DNA of 64,000 nucleotides, from contig OZ025248.1 in assembly GCA_964019135.1 (NCBI GenBank), positions 34,527,670 through 34,591,669 on the forward strand. The letters run 5' to 3'. The DNA is from Arenicola marina. Taxonomy: Eukaryota > Annelida > Polychaeta > Arenicolidae. Shown here piece after piece: positions 33,999-44,839 of the stretch. A program made the position numbers and the translations under genes. How positions within the stretch are numbered: position 1 is the stretch's first letter; every line of letters starts with the position of its first letter. The notes under the pieces are model-generated. The model was given only the letters and a program-made list of their open reading frames with translations. It ran no database searches and was not told the DNA's origin.

Positions 33999-36900
33999 GT
34001 AAGCTATCCCGAGATTGAAGTAGATAAAGATGGATTCAAAAATAGTTCATAGTTAGATTTTTGTAGTTTGGTCTAATTTTGTTAACAACTAGTTGGAGGC
34101 ATAATTCGTCCGCGCTTGGCCGGTACACAGTAGGAAAGGCGTTTTTAACCATTGCCATATTTGCAACAGTATGCCGGTGTCATTGCCACATGAGGGCGTT
34201 TACGATACTAGTACATGGACATTGCCAGGTCTTCATTAATAGTTTGGATTACACTGTCTTGTGTCCCTACAAACGTACATTAACGAAGTGTGTATTCATC
34301 CAGGGCAAGGCGAATCCGCATTCATTTCGTAAGTGATTGTACGATATAAGCGTTTGTGTAAGTGTAAAATATGCGGGAAAAGATCGCTCTGAAGATGTTC
34401 TTCTTCATGCGGTTTTATGAGTGAACTAAGATTTCGCTGTACTTAAGGAAAATGGGGCATTGTAATACATAGTTCGAACCTAAGATTCAAGATTCTGAAA
34501 AAAAACGGTAATTATAATTAAATAGATATTGACATGAGATGGAAGTACTATTTGAAGAGGAAGGTAGATACATGCCTTTAGCAGGCTGTCCAGTGATCCT
34601 ATTTTTCCTACTTTTTTGTCTCCATTCTATTTTTCATACTTTTTTTGTCTCCATTCTATTTTTCATACTTTTTTTGTCTCCATTCTATTTTGATAAACTT
34701 TTTCTTCAAAATACCTACATTTTCCTACTTTTTCGAACTCAGAGGTATTTTATTTTGGCGTCATGGTATATCTTTAAATGAGCACTGGTATCTGTCAAGT
34801 TCTAATAATGAAAATACAGGTACGGTTGAGCAGATATTTTATAAAAACGTAATTTCTCCATAATATAACTTGTTGTCATTTGTTTATCTGGAATAATGTT
34901 GCTGCGTATGTTATTTGAATCGTACTTTTGGCGTTTAGTTTTCTACTTTTGTCCTACTTTGTGCTTTTATCTTCCTAAATTTGTCCTACTTTTTCTATAT
35001 CTTCATTTCTACTTTTGTCCTATGTTTTCATGGGGTTGTTGTGCTGGACAGCCTGCTTTAGCTCATTGCTCTTTCACATGACAGCGACGGTTTTGGTTGT
35101 ATACACTTGACTAAGTTTTTTATTTTCTGTTCTTGTTGATATGTTTTACTTATAAGTTTAGCTACGACCCTGCATTACGTGTTTCGCTATGGGTTAATTT
35201 GAAATCTGACAGAAGTATGTTGTATGGGGCAAATGTTAATTACAAGTATCCATAAACCGAATATTGTGATGGGTGTCATATGACTGAAAAGGGTTAGGAG
35301 CAATGACAACTCGTCGGAACTTTATTTATAACGTTTTATAGTAAGCGTAAGAGGGTAGTACTTTTTTGCAGTCAATCCGCTCTTCTGTCTATTCCCAACG
35401 TGCGTACTTGTTATATTGTAGAACATGAGCAGCCCTCAAAAACCGAAACTCCTACTCGGAATCCAATGGTAAGTCCGTTTTTTTACCTCACCTTGGCATC
35501 TTTGAAAAATGTATCTTCTGTATGACGTATTATGCAACGTAACTGTGCCCTATTGGTAGTCTTCGAAACTACCGCAATGGGAATCATGTGTGTGATATAA
35601 GGAAACTGTGCCTATTGGTAGTCTTTGCAACTACCGCAATGGGAATCATGTGTGTGATATAAGGAAACTGTGCCCTATTGGTAGTCCTCGCAACCACCGC
35701 ACTAGGAAATGTGTGTGTGATACAAGGAAAGTGTGCCCTATTGGTAGTCCTCGCAACTATCGCAATAGGAATCGTGTGTGTGATACAAGGAGATTGTGTC
35801 CTATTGGTAGTCCTCGAAACTACCGCATTAGTAAAATCATGTGTGCGACATACGGGAACTGTGCCCTATTGGTAGTCCTCGCAGCTACTGCAATAGGATT
35901 CATGTGTGAGATACAAGGAAACTGTGCCCTATTGGTAGTCCTCGTAACTACCGCAATAGGAATCATGTGTGAGATACAAGGAAACTGTGCCCTATTGGTA
36001 GTCCTCGTAACTACCGCAATAGGAATCGTGTGTGTGATACAAGGAGATGGTGTCCTATTGGTAGTCCTCGAAACTACCACATGAGTAAAATCATGTGTGC
36101 GACATACGGGAACTGTGCCCTATTGGTAGTCCTCGCAGCTACTGCAATAGGAATTATGTGTGAAATATAAGGAGACTGCGCCACATTGATAGTCCTCGTA
36201 ACTACCGCAATAGGAATCATGTGTGTGATGTAAGGAAACTGTGCCCTATTGGTAGTCCTCGCAACTACCGCAATAGGAATCATGTGTGTGATATAAGGAA
36301 ACTGCGCCCTATTGGTAGTCCTCGCAACTACCGCAATAGGAATCGTGTGTGTGATATAAGGAAACTGGGCCCTTATGGTAGTCCTCGCAACTACCGCAAT
36401 AGGAATCGTTTGTGTGGTGAGGGAAACTGTGCCCTATTGGTAGTCCTCGCAACTACCGCAATAGGAATCATGTGTGTGATGTAAGGAAACTGTGCCCTAT
36501 TGGTAGTCCTCGTAACTACCGCAATATGAATCATGTGTGTGATATAAGGAAACTGTGCCCTGTTGGTAGTCCTCGTAACTACCGCAATAGGAATCGTGTG
36601 TGTGATATAAGGTAACTGCCCTATTGGTAGTCCTCGCAACTACCGCAATAGGAATCGTGTGTGTGATATAAGGAAACTGGGCCCTATTGGTAGTCCTCGC
36701 AACTACCGCAATAGGAATCATGTGTGTGATATAAGGAAACTGTGCCCTATTGGTAGTCCTCGTAACTACCGCAATATGAATCGTGTGTGTGATATAAGGA
36801 AACTGTCCTATTGGTAGTCCTCGCAACTACCGCAATGGGAATTGTTTGTGTGATAGAAGGAAACTGCGCCCTATTGGTAGTCCTCGCAACTACCGCAATA

Positions 36901-39900
36901 GGAATCATGTGTGTGATATAAGGAAACTGCGCCCTATTGGTAGTCCTCGCAACTACCGCAATAGGAATCGTGTGTGTGATATAAGGAAACTGGGCCCTAT
37001 TGGTAGTCCCCGCAACTACCGCAATAGGAATCGTTTGTGTGGTGAAGGAAACTGTGCCCTATTGGTAGTCCTCGTAACTACCGCCATAGGAATCGTTTGT
37101 GTGATAGAAGGAATCTGCGCCCTATTGGTAGTCCTCGCAACTACCGCAATAGGAATCGTATGTGTGATATAAGGAAACTGCGCCCTATTGGTAGTCCTCG
37201 CAACTACCGCAATAGGAATCGTGTGTGTGATATAAGGAAACTGGGCCCTATTGGTAGTCCTCGCAACTACCGCAATAGGAATCGTTTGTGTGGTGAGGGA
37301 AACTGGGCCCTATTGGTAGTCCTCACAACTACCGCAATAAGAATCGTGTGTGTGATATACGGAAACTGCGCTCTATTGGTAGTCCTCGCAACTACCGCAA
37401 TAGGAATCATGTGTGCAATATAAGGAGACTGTGCCTTATGGGTAGTCCTCGCAACTACCGCAATAGAAATGATGTGTGCAATATAAGGAGACTGTGCCTT
37501 ATGGGTAGTCCTCGCAACTACCGCAATAGGAATCATGTGTGTGATATAAGGTAACTGCCCTATTGGTAGTCCTCGCAACTACCGCAATAGTAAATTCATG
37601 AGTGCGACATAAGGAAACTGTGCCCTATTGGTAGTCCTCGCAACAACCACAATAGTAAAATCATGTGTGCGTGATATACGGGAACTGTGCCATATTGGTA
37701 GCCCTCGCAGCTACTGCAATAGGAATCATGTGTGTAATGTAGGGAATGGAATGTTGGTGTTTTAGGCCACTTTTGTGCACATACAGGCTAAATTGGACCA
37801 AGGAACCTCCCGAGACGATGAAGGATGAAGGAATGAAACATGCCCCAGATTAAGTGCCTGAGTCCGGATTCGAACCCAGGACCTATTGATCTGCGGTCTA
37901 GTGCGCTAACCACTACACCAGGGAGGCCCCCTGTAATGTAGGGAAACTGTGCCCTATTGGTAGTCCTCACAACTACCGCAATAGGAATCATGTGTGTGGT
38001 AAAGGAAACTGTGCCCTATTGGTAGTCCTCGCAACAACCACAATATTAAAATCATGTGTGCGTGATATACGGGAACTGTGCCCTATTGGTAGTCCTCGCA
38101 ACTACCACAATATTAAAATCATGTGTGCGTGATATACGGGAACTGTGCCCTATTGGTATTCCTCGCAACTACCACAATATTAAAATCATGTGTGCGTGAT
38201 ATACGGGAACTGTGCCCTATTGGTAGTCCTCGCAACTACCACAATATTAAAATCATGTGTGCGTGATATACGGGAATTGTGCCATATTGGTAGTCCTCGC
38301 AACTAGCGCAATAGTAAAATCATGTGTGCGTGATATAAGGTAACTGCCCTATTGGTAGTCCTCGCAACTACCGCAATAGGAATCATGTGTGTGATAATCG
38401 GAAACTGTGCCCTATTGGTAGTCCTCGTAACTACCGCAATAGTAAAATCATGTGTGCGATATACGGGAACTGTGCCATATTGGTAGTCCTCGCAACTACT
38501 GCAATAGGAATCATGTGTGCGATATAAGGAAACCATGCCTTAGTGGTAGTCCTCGCAGCTATTGCAATAGGAATCGTGTGTGTAAAATGTAGGGAAACTG
38601 TGCCCTATTGGTAGTCCCCGCAACTACCGCAATAGGAATCGTGTGTGTAAAATGTAGGGAAACTGTGCCCTATTGGTAGTCCTCGCAACTACCGCAATAG
38701 GAATCGCGTGTGTGAAATGTAGGGAAACTGTACCCTATTGGTAGTCCTCGCAACTACCGCAATAGGAGTCATGTATGTGATAAAAGGGAACTGTGCCCTA
38801 TGGGTAGTCCTCGCAACTACTGCAATAGGAATCATGTGTGCGATATAAGGAAACCATGCCTTAGTGGTAGTCCTCACAGCTATTGCAATAGGAATCGTGT
38901 GTGTAAAATGTAGGGAAACTGTGCCCTATTGGTAGTCCTCACAACTACCGCAATAGGAATCGCGTGTGTGAAATGTAGGGAAACTGTACCCTATTGGTAG
39001 TCCTCGCAACTACCGCAATAGGAGTCATGTGTGTGATAAAAGGGAACTGTGCCCTACTGGTAGTCCTCGCAACTACTGCAATAGGAATCATGTGTGTGGT
39101 AAAGGAAACTGTGCCCTATTGGTAGTCCTCGCAGCTACTGCAATCGGAATCGTGTGTGTAAAATGTAGGGAAACTGTGCCCTATTGGTTTTCCTCGCCAC
39201 TACCGCAGTAGGAGTCATGTGTGTGATATAAGGAAACTGCGCCCTTTTGGTAGTCCTCGCAACTACCGCAATAGGAATCATGTGTGCGATATAAGGAAAC
39301 CATGCCCTAGTGGTAGTCCTCGCAGCTACTGCAATGTGAATATTGTGTGTGACATGGGAACACTATGTTCTATTGGTGGTCCTCGCAACTACCGCAATAG
39401 GAATAATGTGTATGATATAAGGCAACTGTGCCCTATTGGTAGTCCTTGCTAGTACCGCACTCGGAATCTGTGTTTTACTTAAGGCCACTGTGTTCTATTG
39501 GTAGTCCTCGCGTAATTCTTCATTAACTTTTCAATCTATTATTTAATCATTTGTCTCTTTGCAGCCATCTAGTGACAACGCATCGAGCGAAGATGGTATG
39601 ATGTCTGACTCCTCCGAAGACGAATACAATCCGAAAACATCCTCCTCGGGTTCTGACTCTGAGTCCGGTGTACCGCCATCAGTGGATTCTGACGACTCGC
39701 TCCTGTCGTTTATTATACCTGTTCCGGACACTACCCCCAAAAGAAAATCTGACAGGGCTGCGTCGGTCAGCGAATGTGCACCAAGTGCTAACGCTCATGT
39801 GATTACATCTCAAACCAGGGATGAATTACCGGCTGGCAGCAGTCGGATATCAGAGGCGGTGACAGTGACACACGGTGACGTATCTGTGACTTCATCAGGT

Positions 39901-42384
39901 AGTCAGCTTGTAGTGGAAACTACCAATAACACGAACGCGCGCTTGTGGGATAAAAGACACTTTTGCCTCTACTGTATGAATCAATTTCCGAAATTACCAA
40001 GACATCTGGAGCAAATGCATTCTTCCGAAATGGAAGTTGCAGCGACTTTAGCGCTGCCGAAAAAAAGCAAAGAAAGAAAACTCAGGTGGGATGATTTGAG
40101 GAACCGAGGAAATTATGCCCACAACACGGAAGTAATCCGGAGAGGTCACGGTAGTATCATTCCATACAAACGTCCCAGCAGCAAAACGGATGCCAGTCTG
40201 TACGTGCCATGCAGCGGATGCTTAGCGTTCTTTCCAAAAGACGACTTGTGGATGCATATGGCGTTTTGCAACAAGAGGAAAGGTATCACGTCGCAAGGAA
40301 GAGCAGCTCCGCATCAATATCAACGCGCAAGTGCCGCGTTGCTTCCCGTCTGTGAAGAGGCCAGCAGTCAGTTTAAAGCCAAGATATTAAACACCCTTGC
40401 GCATGACCATATATCACTTGCTATTCGACAAGATCCACTAATCGTGAAGTTCGGATCCAAATTATTCGCCAAGAACGGTCATCAGGTTCATCAACACCAA
40501 TATATTAAACAGAAGACACGAGAGCTTGGTCGCGTTCTGATCAAAGCCAGGGAACTTGATAGCACGATATCAACTCTGGAGGACTGCATTGAACCCCAAA
40601 AATTTGATTTGGTCGTTAAGGCTGTAAAGGCCGTCAGTGGCTATCAGGAAGATTCGGGTACATACCAAACTCCATCGTTGGCACTGAAACTGGGTCACTC
40701 GCTCAAAAAGTGTGCACTGTACACCAAGGCAGACGGTTTACGACTCAGTGACGAAAACAAAAGGCAGCGCGCTGCTTCTTTCCACGAACTGGTTGAAGTA
40801 GAGTGGTGCACGCAGGTGTCCAGTCAGGCGCTGCAGACCTTGCACGAAAAGTCGTACAACAAGCCGAAAAGGATACCTATGGCGCAAGATATCAAGCGTC
40901 TGAACGCGTACTTGTGCGACAGAGCAACACACCTAGTTTCAAATTTGGAAGAAAACGCCAATGAGAGGACATGGCGAGAATTGTCAGAGGTAACACTGAC
41001 TCAGTTAACTCTGTTCAATAGGCGGAGAGGGGGTGAAATGGAAAGGATGACGACAGCTGGTTACAGTCAAGGCATCACACAGGATACACAAATCCAAGAA
41101 GAAGTCGCTTCTTCATTGTCTCCCTTTGAACGTGAACTACTGAAAATGATGACGCGAGTGGAGATGAGAGGCAAGCGGGGACGCAAGGTTGCCGTATTGT
41201 TGACCCAAAGTCATCAACGACAAATAAATATGTTGAATCAGACAAGAGCTGCGGGCAACATCAGCGCTGACAACCCGTACCAATTCCCAAGGCCGGGAGA
41301 TTTGAAAACGCCGCTCCGCAGTTGTGACATCTTGCGAAAATTCGCAAATGACTGCGGATGTAAGAAGCCTGAACTGTTAACCTCCACTTCATTGCGAAAA
41401 CACATTGCGGTCGTGGCGCAATTACTTAACCTGAAGGACAACGAACTCGACATTGTGGCCGGCTTTCTTGGGCACGACATCCGCATACATAGGGAATACT
41501 ACAGGCTGCCCGAAGATACGATTGAATTGGTTAAGGTCAGCAAACTCCTTATTCATCTAGAGAAAGGTGATCTACAGGCATTCAAGGGGAAGTCGCTGGA
41601 CGAAATCCACGTTGATGATAACGGTTAGTATGCGAATGAGCTTCCATTGCAATTGACCTGTCCAATTAACACGACTTTACTTCAGATACTTAGAGTCTTA
41701 AGGTTAATGACTTTGCGAATCCAACAATCGTTAACAGTGCATTTCCCCAAGTCGCTGTCAAGGGTGGTATTTTGTATCTATCCATATTTCCCTGTTTAAT
41801 AGAGGACGTCTCGGAGGAGGAGGCTGAGGAAGAGGCCGAGGAGGAAGAAGAGAAGGAAGAGGACATGGAAGCACGGAAAAAAACATCACGTGAGCGGAAT
41901 GACAAAAATTAAACTACTTTGTTTTGTCGAATAGCAAACTTGATCTGTACTGCTATGCCGTATAGTTTTTCTGAAGCGGACTACAGTGAATGGATTGGCG
42001 TTTAGGCCACGCCTTTACTTTATATGGGCCACCCGTCCAAGAAACTGCCTTGCATAGTGAGAAATAATAATTCGGGCCAGGTGCATCGGCAGGCCATGTC
42101 AATGAGATGGAGATAAGAAATGTCTTGATACAGTGTGTGTGTATTTTCCTCAAGCCGCCGGACCGGTAAAGGCCAGTGCGCGAGGGGTGGTTCGCAGGCA
42201 TTGGACCAAGGAAGAGAAAGACGCTGTCCAGGAGCACCTGGGCGCATTCCTGAGGATAGGGAAATGTCCTGGAAAGAGGGACTGCGAGCAAGCAGGAAAA
42301 GATGCGCGCTTAAAAGGGCGCAATTGGACTAATATTAAACATTGTGTTAAGAACATACTCGATTCCAAGAAGAGGCGAAAGTAG
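33800..42384 (+). CDS. SET / zinc-finger / tyrosine-recombinase / SANT-like composite gene
   Basis: Five exons with GT/AG borders and fully compatible phases: 33,800-33,998, 35,433-35,468, 39,565-41,623, 41,803-41,889 and 42,155-42,384. Together they encode about 870 residues. Order of parts: C-terminal half of a KMT5A-like SET domain, a short linker, a Ser/Asp/Glu-rich region, a C2H2 and a C2HC finger, a helical region, a tyrosine-recombinase catalytic domain, an acidic stretch, and a C-terminal Trp-containing SANT/Myb-like domain ending in a basic tail. An AATAAA signal follows. The recombinase part resembles Crypton-derived (DUF3504-type) domains. I recall SET-plus-recombinase-like proteins annotated as KMT5A-like in fish and invertebrates, but cannot check this here. 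It may be a domesticated host gene or a mobile element carrying a chromatin domain. The N-terminal half of the SET domain was not found, so the model is probably incomplete at its 5' end. Confidence 0.8.
34604..34700. repeat. 29-bp T-rich tandem repeat, 3 copies, intronic
   Basis: TCCATTCTATTTTTCATACT repeats at 34,621, 34,650 and 34,679. Related CTACTTTTGTCCTA motifs recur at 34,940-35,020. Lies in the intron after the SET exon. Confidence 0.8.
35433..35468 (+). CDS. Micro-exon, 12 codons, of the composite gene
   Basis: TGAGCAG|CCC acceptor and CCAATG|GTAAGT donor give a 36-bp exon, phase 0 to phase 0, encoding PSKTETPTRNPM. Two other AG dinucleotides lie just upstream: one (exon from 35,430) also keeps the frame and adds a Gln, while the one giving an exon from 35,422 would shift it. 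Called because it is the only small exon with a strong donor that keeps the frame between the SET and recombinase exons. Direct SET-to-large-exon splicing is also phase-compatible, so it may be alternative. Confidence 0.5.
35520..39510. repeat. 63-bp hairpin-forming minisatellite, about 63 copies, intronic
   Basis: Unit of 63 bp: AAGGAAACTGTGCCCTATTG, GTAGTCCTCGCAACTACCGC, AATAGGAATCATGTGTGTGATAT (split here for length). Each unit is an imperfect palindrome: CCTATTG-GTAGT pairs with ACTAC-(CG)-CAATAGG around the loop CCTCGCA, i.e. a 12-bp stem with a two-base bulge. It gives 60-158 codon frames on both strands (NYRNRNHVCDIRKL or IPIAVVARTTNRAQF repeats), which stop where units carry indels. 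The array fills the intron just before the recombinase exon and is interrupted by one SINE. Confidence 0.93.
37747..37931 (-). mobile_element. tRNA-derived SINE, family B, complete, with TSD
   Basis: Read on the minus strand it begins with a tRNA-like head: A box TGGTGTAGTGGTTAGCGC and B box GGTTCGAATCC, correctly spaced, followed by a body and the tail CCTAAAACACCAACATTCC. It is flanked by a perfect 14-bp duplication, TGTAATGTAGGGAA, at 37,733-37,746 and 37,932-37,945. Inserted inside a 63-bp satellite unit, so it is younger than that part of the array. Confidence 0.95.
39565..41623 (+). CDS. Exon: acidic region, two zinc fingers, tyrosine recombinase
   Basis: Acceptor CTCTTTGCAG|CC, donor AACG|GTTAGT, 686 codons plus one base. 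The first ~75 residues are Ser/Asp/Glu-rich. Finger 1 (39,961-40,020) is C-x2-C-x9-H-x4-H; finger 2 (40,211-40,270) is C-x2-C-x11-H-x3-C. The C-terminal ~270 residues form a tyrosine-recombinase fold: Arg in NRRRGGE (41,020-41,028), a Lys/Arg-rich beta-hairpin RGKRGRK (41,170s), Arg in SLRKHIA (41,395-41,397), His in LGHD (41,473-41,475) and a Tyr pair in HREYYRLP (41,497-41,502). Only the box II histidine (H-x-x-R) is replaced, by Ser/Thr, a common state in Crypton-type domains. The frame has no interruption over 2 kb, which argues for recent activity or selection. Confidence 0.93.
41803..41889 (+). CDS. Exon: acidic Glu-rich segment
   Basis: TTTAATAG|AGGACG acceptor and CATCAC|GTGAGC donor give 87 bp, phase 1 to phase 1, matching both neighbours. 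Encodes DVSEEEAEEEAEEEEEKEED and a short basic end. Acidic linker between the recombinase domain and the C-terminal domain. Confidence 0.75.
42155..42384 (+). CDS. Exon: C-terminal SANT/Myb-like domain
   Basis: TTTTCCTCAAG|CC acceptor, phase 1 entry, stop TAG at 42,382-42,384. Encodes RRHWTKEEKDAVQEHLGAF, then a helix-turn region with CPGKRDCEQ, then LKGRNWTNIKHCVKN and the basic end SKKRRK. Two tryptophans with W-T-x-E-E-x-x-A-V and W-x-x-I-K-x-x-V-K-N spacing are typical of SANT/Myb-type helices. Likely DNA or histone-tail contact and nuclear localisation. The upstream in-frame ATG at 42,133 lies in the intron and is not the start. Confidence 0.85.
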
Positions 42385-42840
42385 GAATGTATTTCGAACT
42401 ATCTAGGCCTATTTTGCAAGTTGAATTTGCGAGATGAAGTCTGAAATGTATTAGCGTATGTTCTTCCCATTGCAGTAGTAACTCGAAACGGAAATCGTTT
42501 GTAATGTTATCATTGTCATAGTTGACATTGTTCAGCTTATGTCGCAGTGTTCCATGGAAAACCTCAGCCGCACCGCTTCACGTGGAGGGACGGCCAATGC
42601 ACAAATATTGACCTTCAAATACTTAGCGGTAAAGCTGTACTTGATCAATATTCAGTGAAAGCCTGCAGTATTTCATAATGACACTGCAGTATGGATTAAG
42701 GTTTAATCATTAGTTAAGGTGATTGTGTATTCAATTCTGACCAGCTAAGCATCTATTGCTGCAGTGGAGCAATTATGTCTTCTATGTGAGTTCCGCTGAA
42801 CGCTCTATGGGGCCGATGCGGTGACGACAGTTTGTTGATC

Positions 42841-42846
42841 AATAAA
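42841..42846 (+). terminator. Polyadenylation signal of the composite gene
   Basis: Canonical AATAAA 457 bp after the stop codon, giving a plausible 3' UTR of about 480 bases. No closer canonical hexamer noticed. Confidence 0.6.
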
Positions 42847-43090
42847 GAAGTATTAGATTTGCTTATGCCATAGATGTATTGCAGAATTTTTAACTTTTGA
42901 AACTTTCATACGCGTGTATGTCGTGCAACAGTATTGTCGTTTCCATAAATTGTGATGATGTTAGACTTCCATCCAATGCGATGTCACGATTCTATTTCTA
43001 CTAGAAGTATTATGTAAATATAGTTCAGTAAAGAATTGTTCACTTGAAGAAGGCGTGTGTGGGTGTTTTCACAATAGCCGAACACAATGT

Positions 43091-43954
43091 CAATAGACCG
43101 TTCTAGGGAAAATTCTGGCAGGCGCGCGTGTTTCGGGTAGCTCTACCTCGTTCTGTGCTGCATAACATGCAAAAGGCGAGTACTGACTTATAGCTGCTTA
43201 ATTTTCAACAGTTTATCATAGGTTAGCAGGGTGTTTTCTAAAAAAAAAAAACACTTAATACAAATAATTATCTTGACTATCAAATAATATAATTTTAAGA
43301 ACGAGATGGAGGCATAAAAGCCGAGAAAACAGCTGATATAAATGCCAACTGGCGAATGGAAAGACCGTCACAACGCTGTGCGTAGCAGGAAAATGGCCAT
43401 ATTTCCGTATTTCTGATGTTCTTCAATGCGGAAATAATTATCGTTCTGGCGTCTACTTTGTCTAGAAATATTATAAAGCTAATTGAAGAATATACATCGT
43501 ACAGAATACATAACTTGTGTACCCGATGTGTGCCGATTATAACTTGTTATAAAGTGATGATATGGACTGTCGCTGTCACTGTCGTGTCAATGCAAATCTG
43601 AGTGCACTGTAGTGGCTCGAGCCTTGTTGCGTAGCAAACAGGAATGTTTAACGGAAAGCCTAACAGATACAACTTTTAAACTGTTCTTAATCTAGTGAAA
43701 TACAAACTGTGCTTCCATTATATAATCTAATACGTACAGGAAAGTTTATAGAGACATCTTGTTTGTTTGTTCTTTGAGTAACAATCCCATAGAACCAATC
43801 TATCCGTGGCAAAAGAAACGTTGAAGCCGGGCACTTGAACCAACTCCATAGGCATGCATGGTAAACGCATGCGATAATCTGTTTTCTAACCCGTAACACA
43901 CAGTGTCTATTTTTGACGATAGATGTCGCCTGGGGTATCTGGAACGGTCTATTG
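43091..43954 (+). mobile_element. TIR element (MITE-like), forward copy
   Basis: 864 bp bounded by perfect 13-bp inverted ends, CAATAGACCGTTC, at 43,091-43,103 and 43,942-43,954. Homologous in reverse to 25,252-25,896. A ~215-bp segment at about 43,615-43,840 is private to this copy. No transposase. Target-site duplication not clear, so family (hAT, PIF or other) is not assigned. Confidence 0.88.
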
Positions 43955-44839
43955 TTTATGTTCCGCGTTCTTCGTGGGTTCCGTCCATACCTGCATGGGG
44001 ATCAAGAGCTTTAAATTCGTTGATCGATTTCAGTCCTCCATTTAAGACGACTCATTATTATTGCAGTGATGTTTTCCTTGAGGGTATTATTGTTAATCTT
44101 ATTGTTGCAAGAAGTAGATCCTCAATCCAGATTCGCTACAGGGAGGTATTTGATGCAAGGGCTTCCGTTGACCTGTATGTATACTTGTTTTTCATCAAGG
44201 GCGACCAGCATACTATACAATTTACTTCTGATGCGCTTATAGTTGCATGTTGAGCTTTGCCAAGGTCGTACGGGATGGATAGGGGAACTAAAAGGGTAAA
44301 TTATTTGCCGCTGCCAATCCGTTCAAACTACCCGTAATGCTATTGATGGAACCCTGTTGGTCAAAAAGGGTGGCATAGCAGTGGTGGGTATCACGACAGC
44401 CTTGTCGACTTCTCACGTGGGACTACCACTTGTACCAACGGCATATGTTGGTACAGGCCGGATATATTTACCTTACTTAGCGTTGGGGTAACCCCGGCTC
44501 CCCTCTCTCCTTAATCAGTCACATTCTCCCGATGTGACCCTTTAGGGAACAAGATTGAAAGAAGTATAGGAAGAATAGGAAGCCGGACGAAGTCCTCGTT
44601 AGAATAGGAAGCTGAACTAAGTCCTCGGAACCAGTCGCCTGGTCCTCGATGGTCATGCAACTTGTCAATGGGTGCGGTGTCGCAAGTTACAACTATTCCA
44701 CAGTTATAGTACTGTGTATGAAACATATAGTGCAAGGACTATGATTTAAACATCGTGGGAGCGTGTTAGCTATAGTGGAGACTGTGGTCCTCGAAAATGC
44801 AGTATGAAGTTTAGGTCCTCGTCCACCTGGTTATCCAGG
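43955..44839. other. Anonymous sequence
   Basis: A 116-codon frame (43,903-44,253) begins inside the TIR element and has no family signature. The heptamer GTCCTCG is over-represented at 44,590-44,815, as it also is at 30,670-30,820 on the other side of the gene. Function unknown. Confidence 0.4.

Noticed and set aside
37788-37991. Protein-coding frame or real tRNA gene at the family-B SINE
   Set aside because: The A and B boxes belong to a SINE head flanked by a perfect target-site duplication, and the frame runs through SINE sequence. The head lacks a complete cloverleaf with a proper acceptor stem end.
35608-39452. Repeated NYRNRNHVCDIRKL-type frames as a Cys-containing repeat protein
   Set aside because: Frames switch phase wherever a unit carries an indel, occur on both strands, and lie in the intron of the composite gene.
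43903-44253. 116-codon frame right of the TIR element
   Set aside because: It starts inside the transposon end and shows no family signature. Length is within chance expectation.
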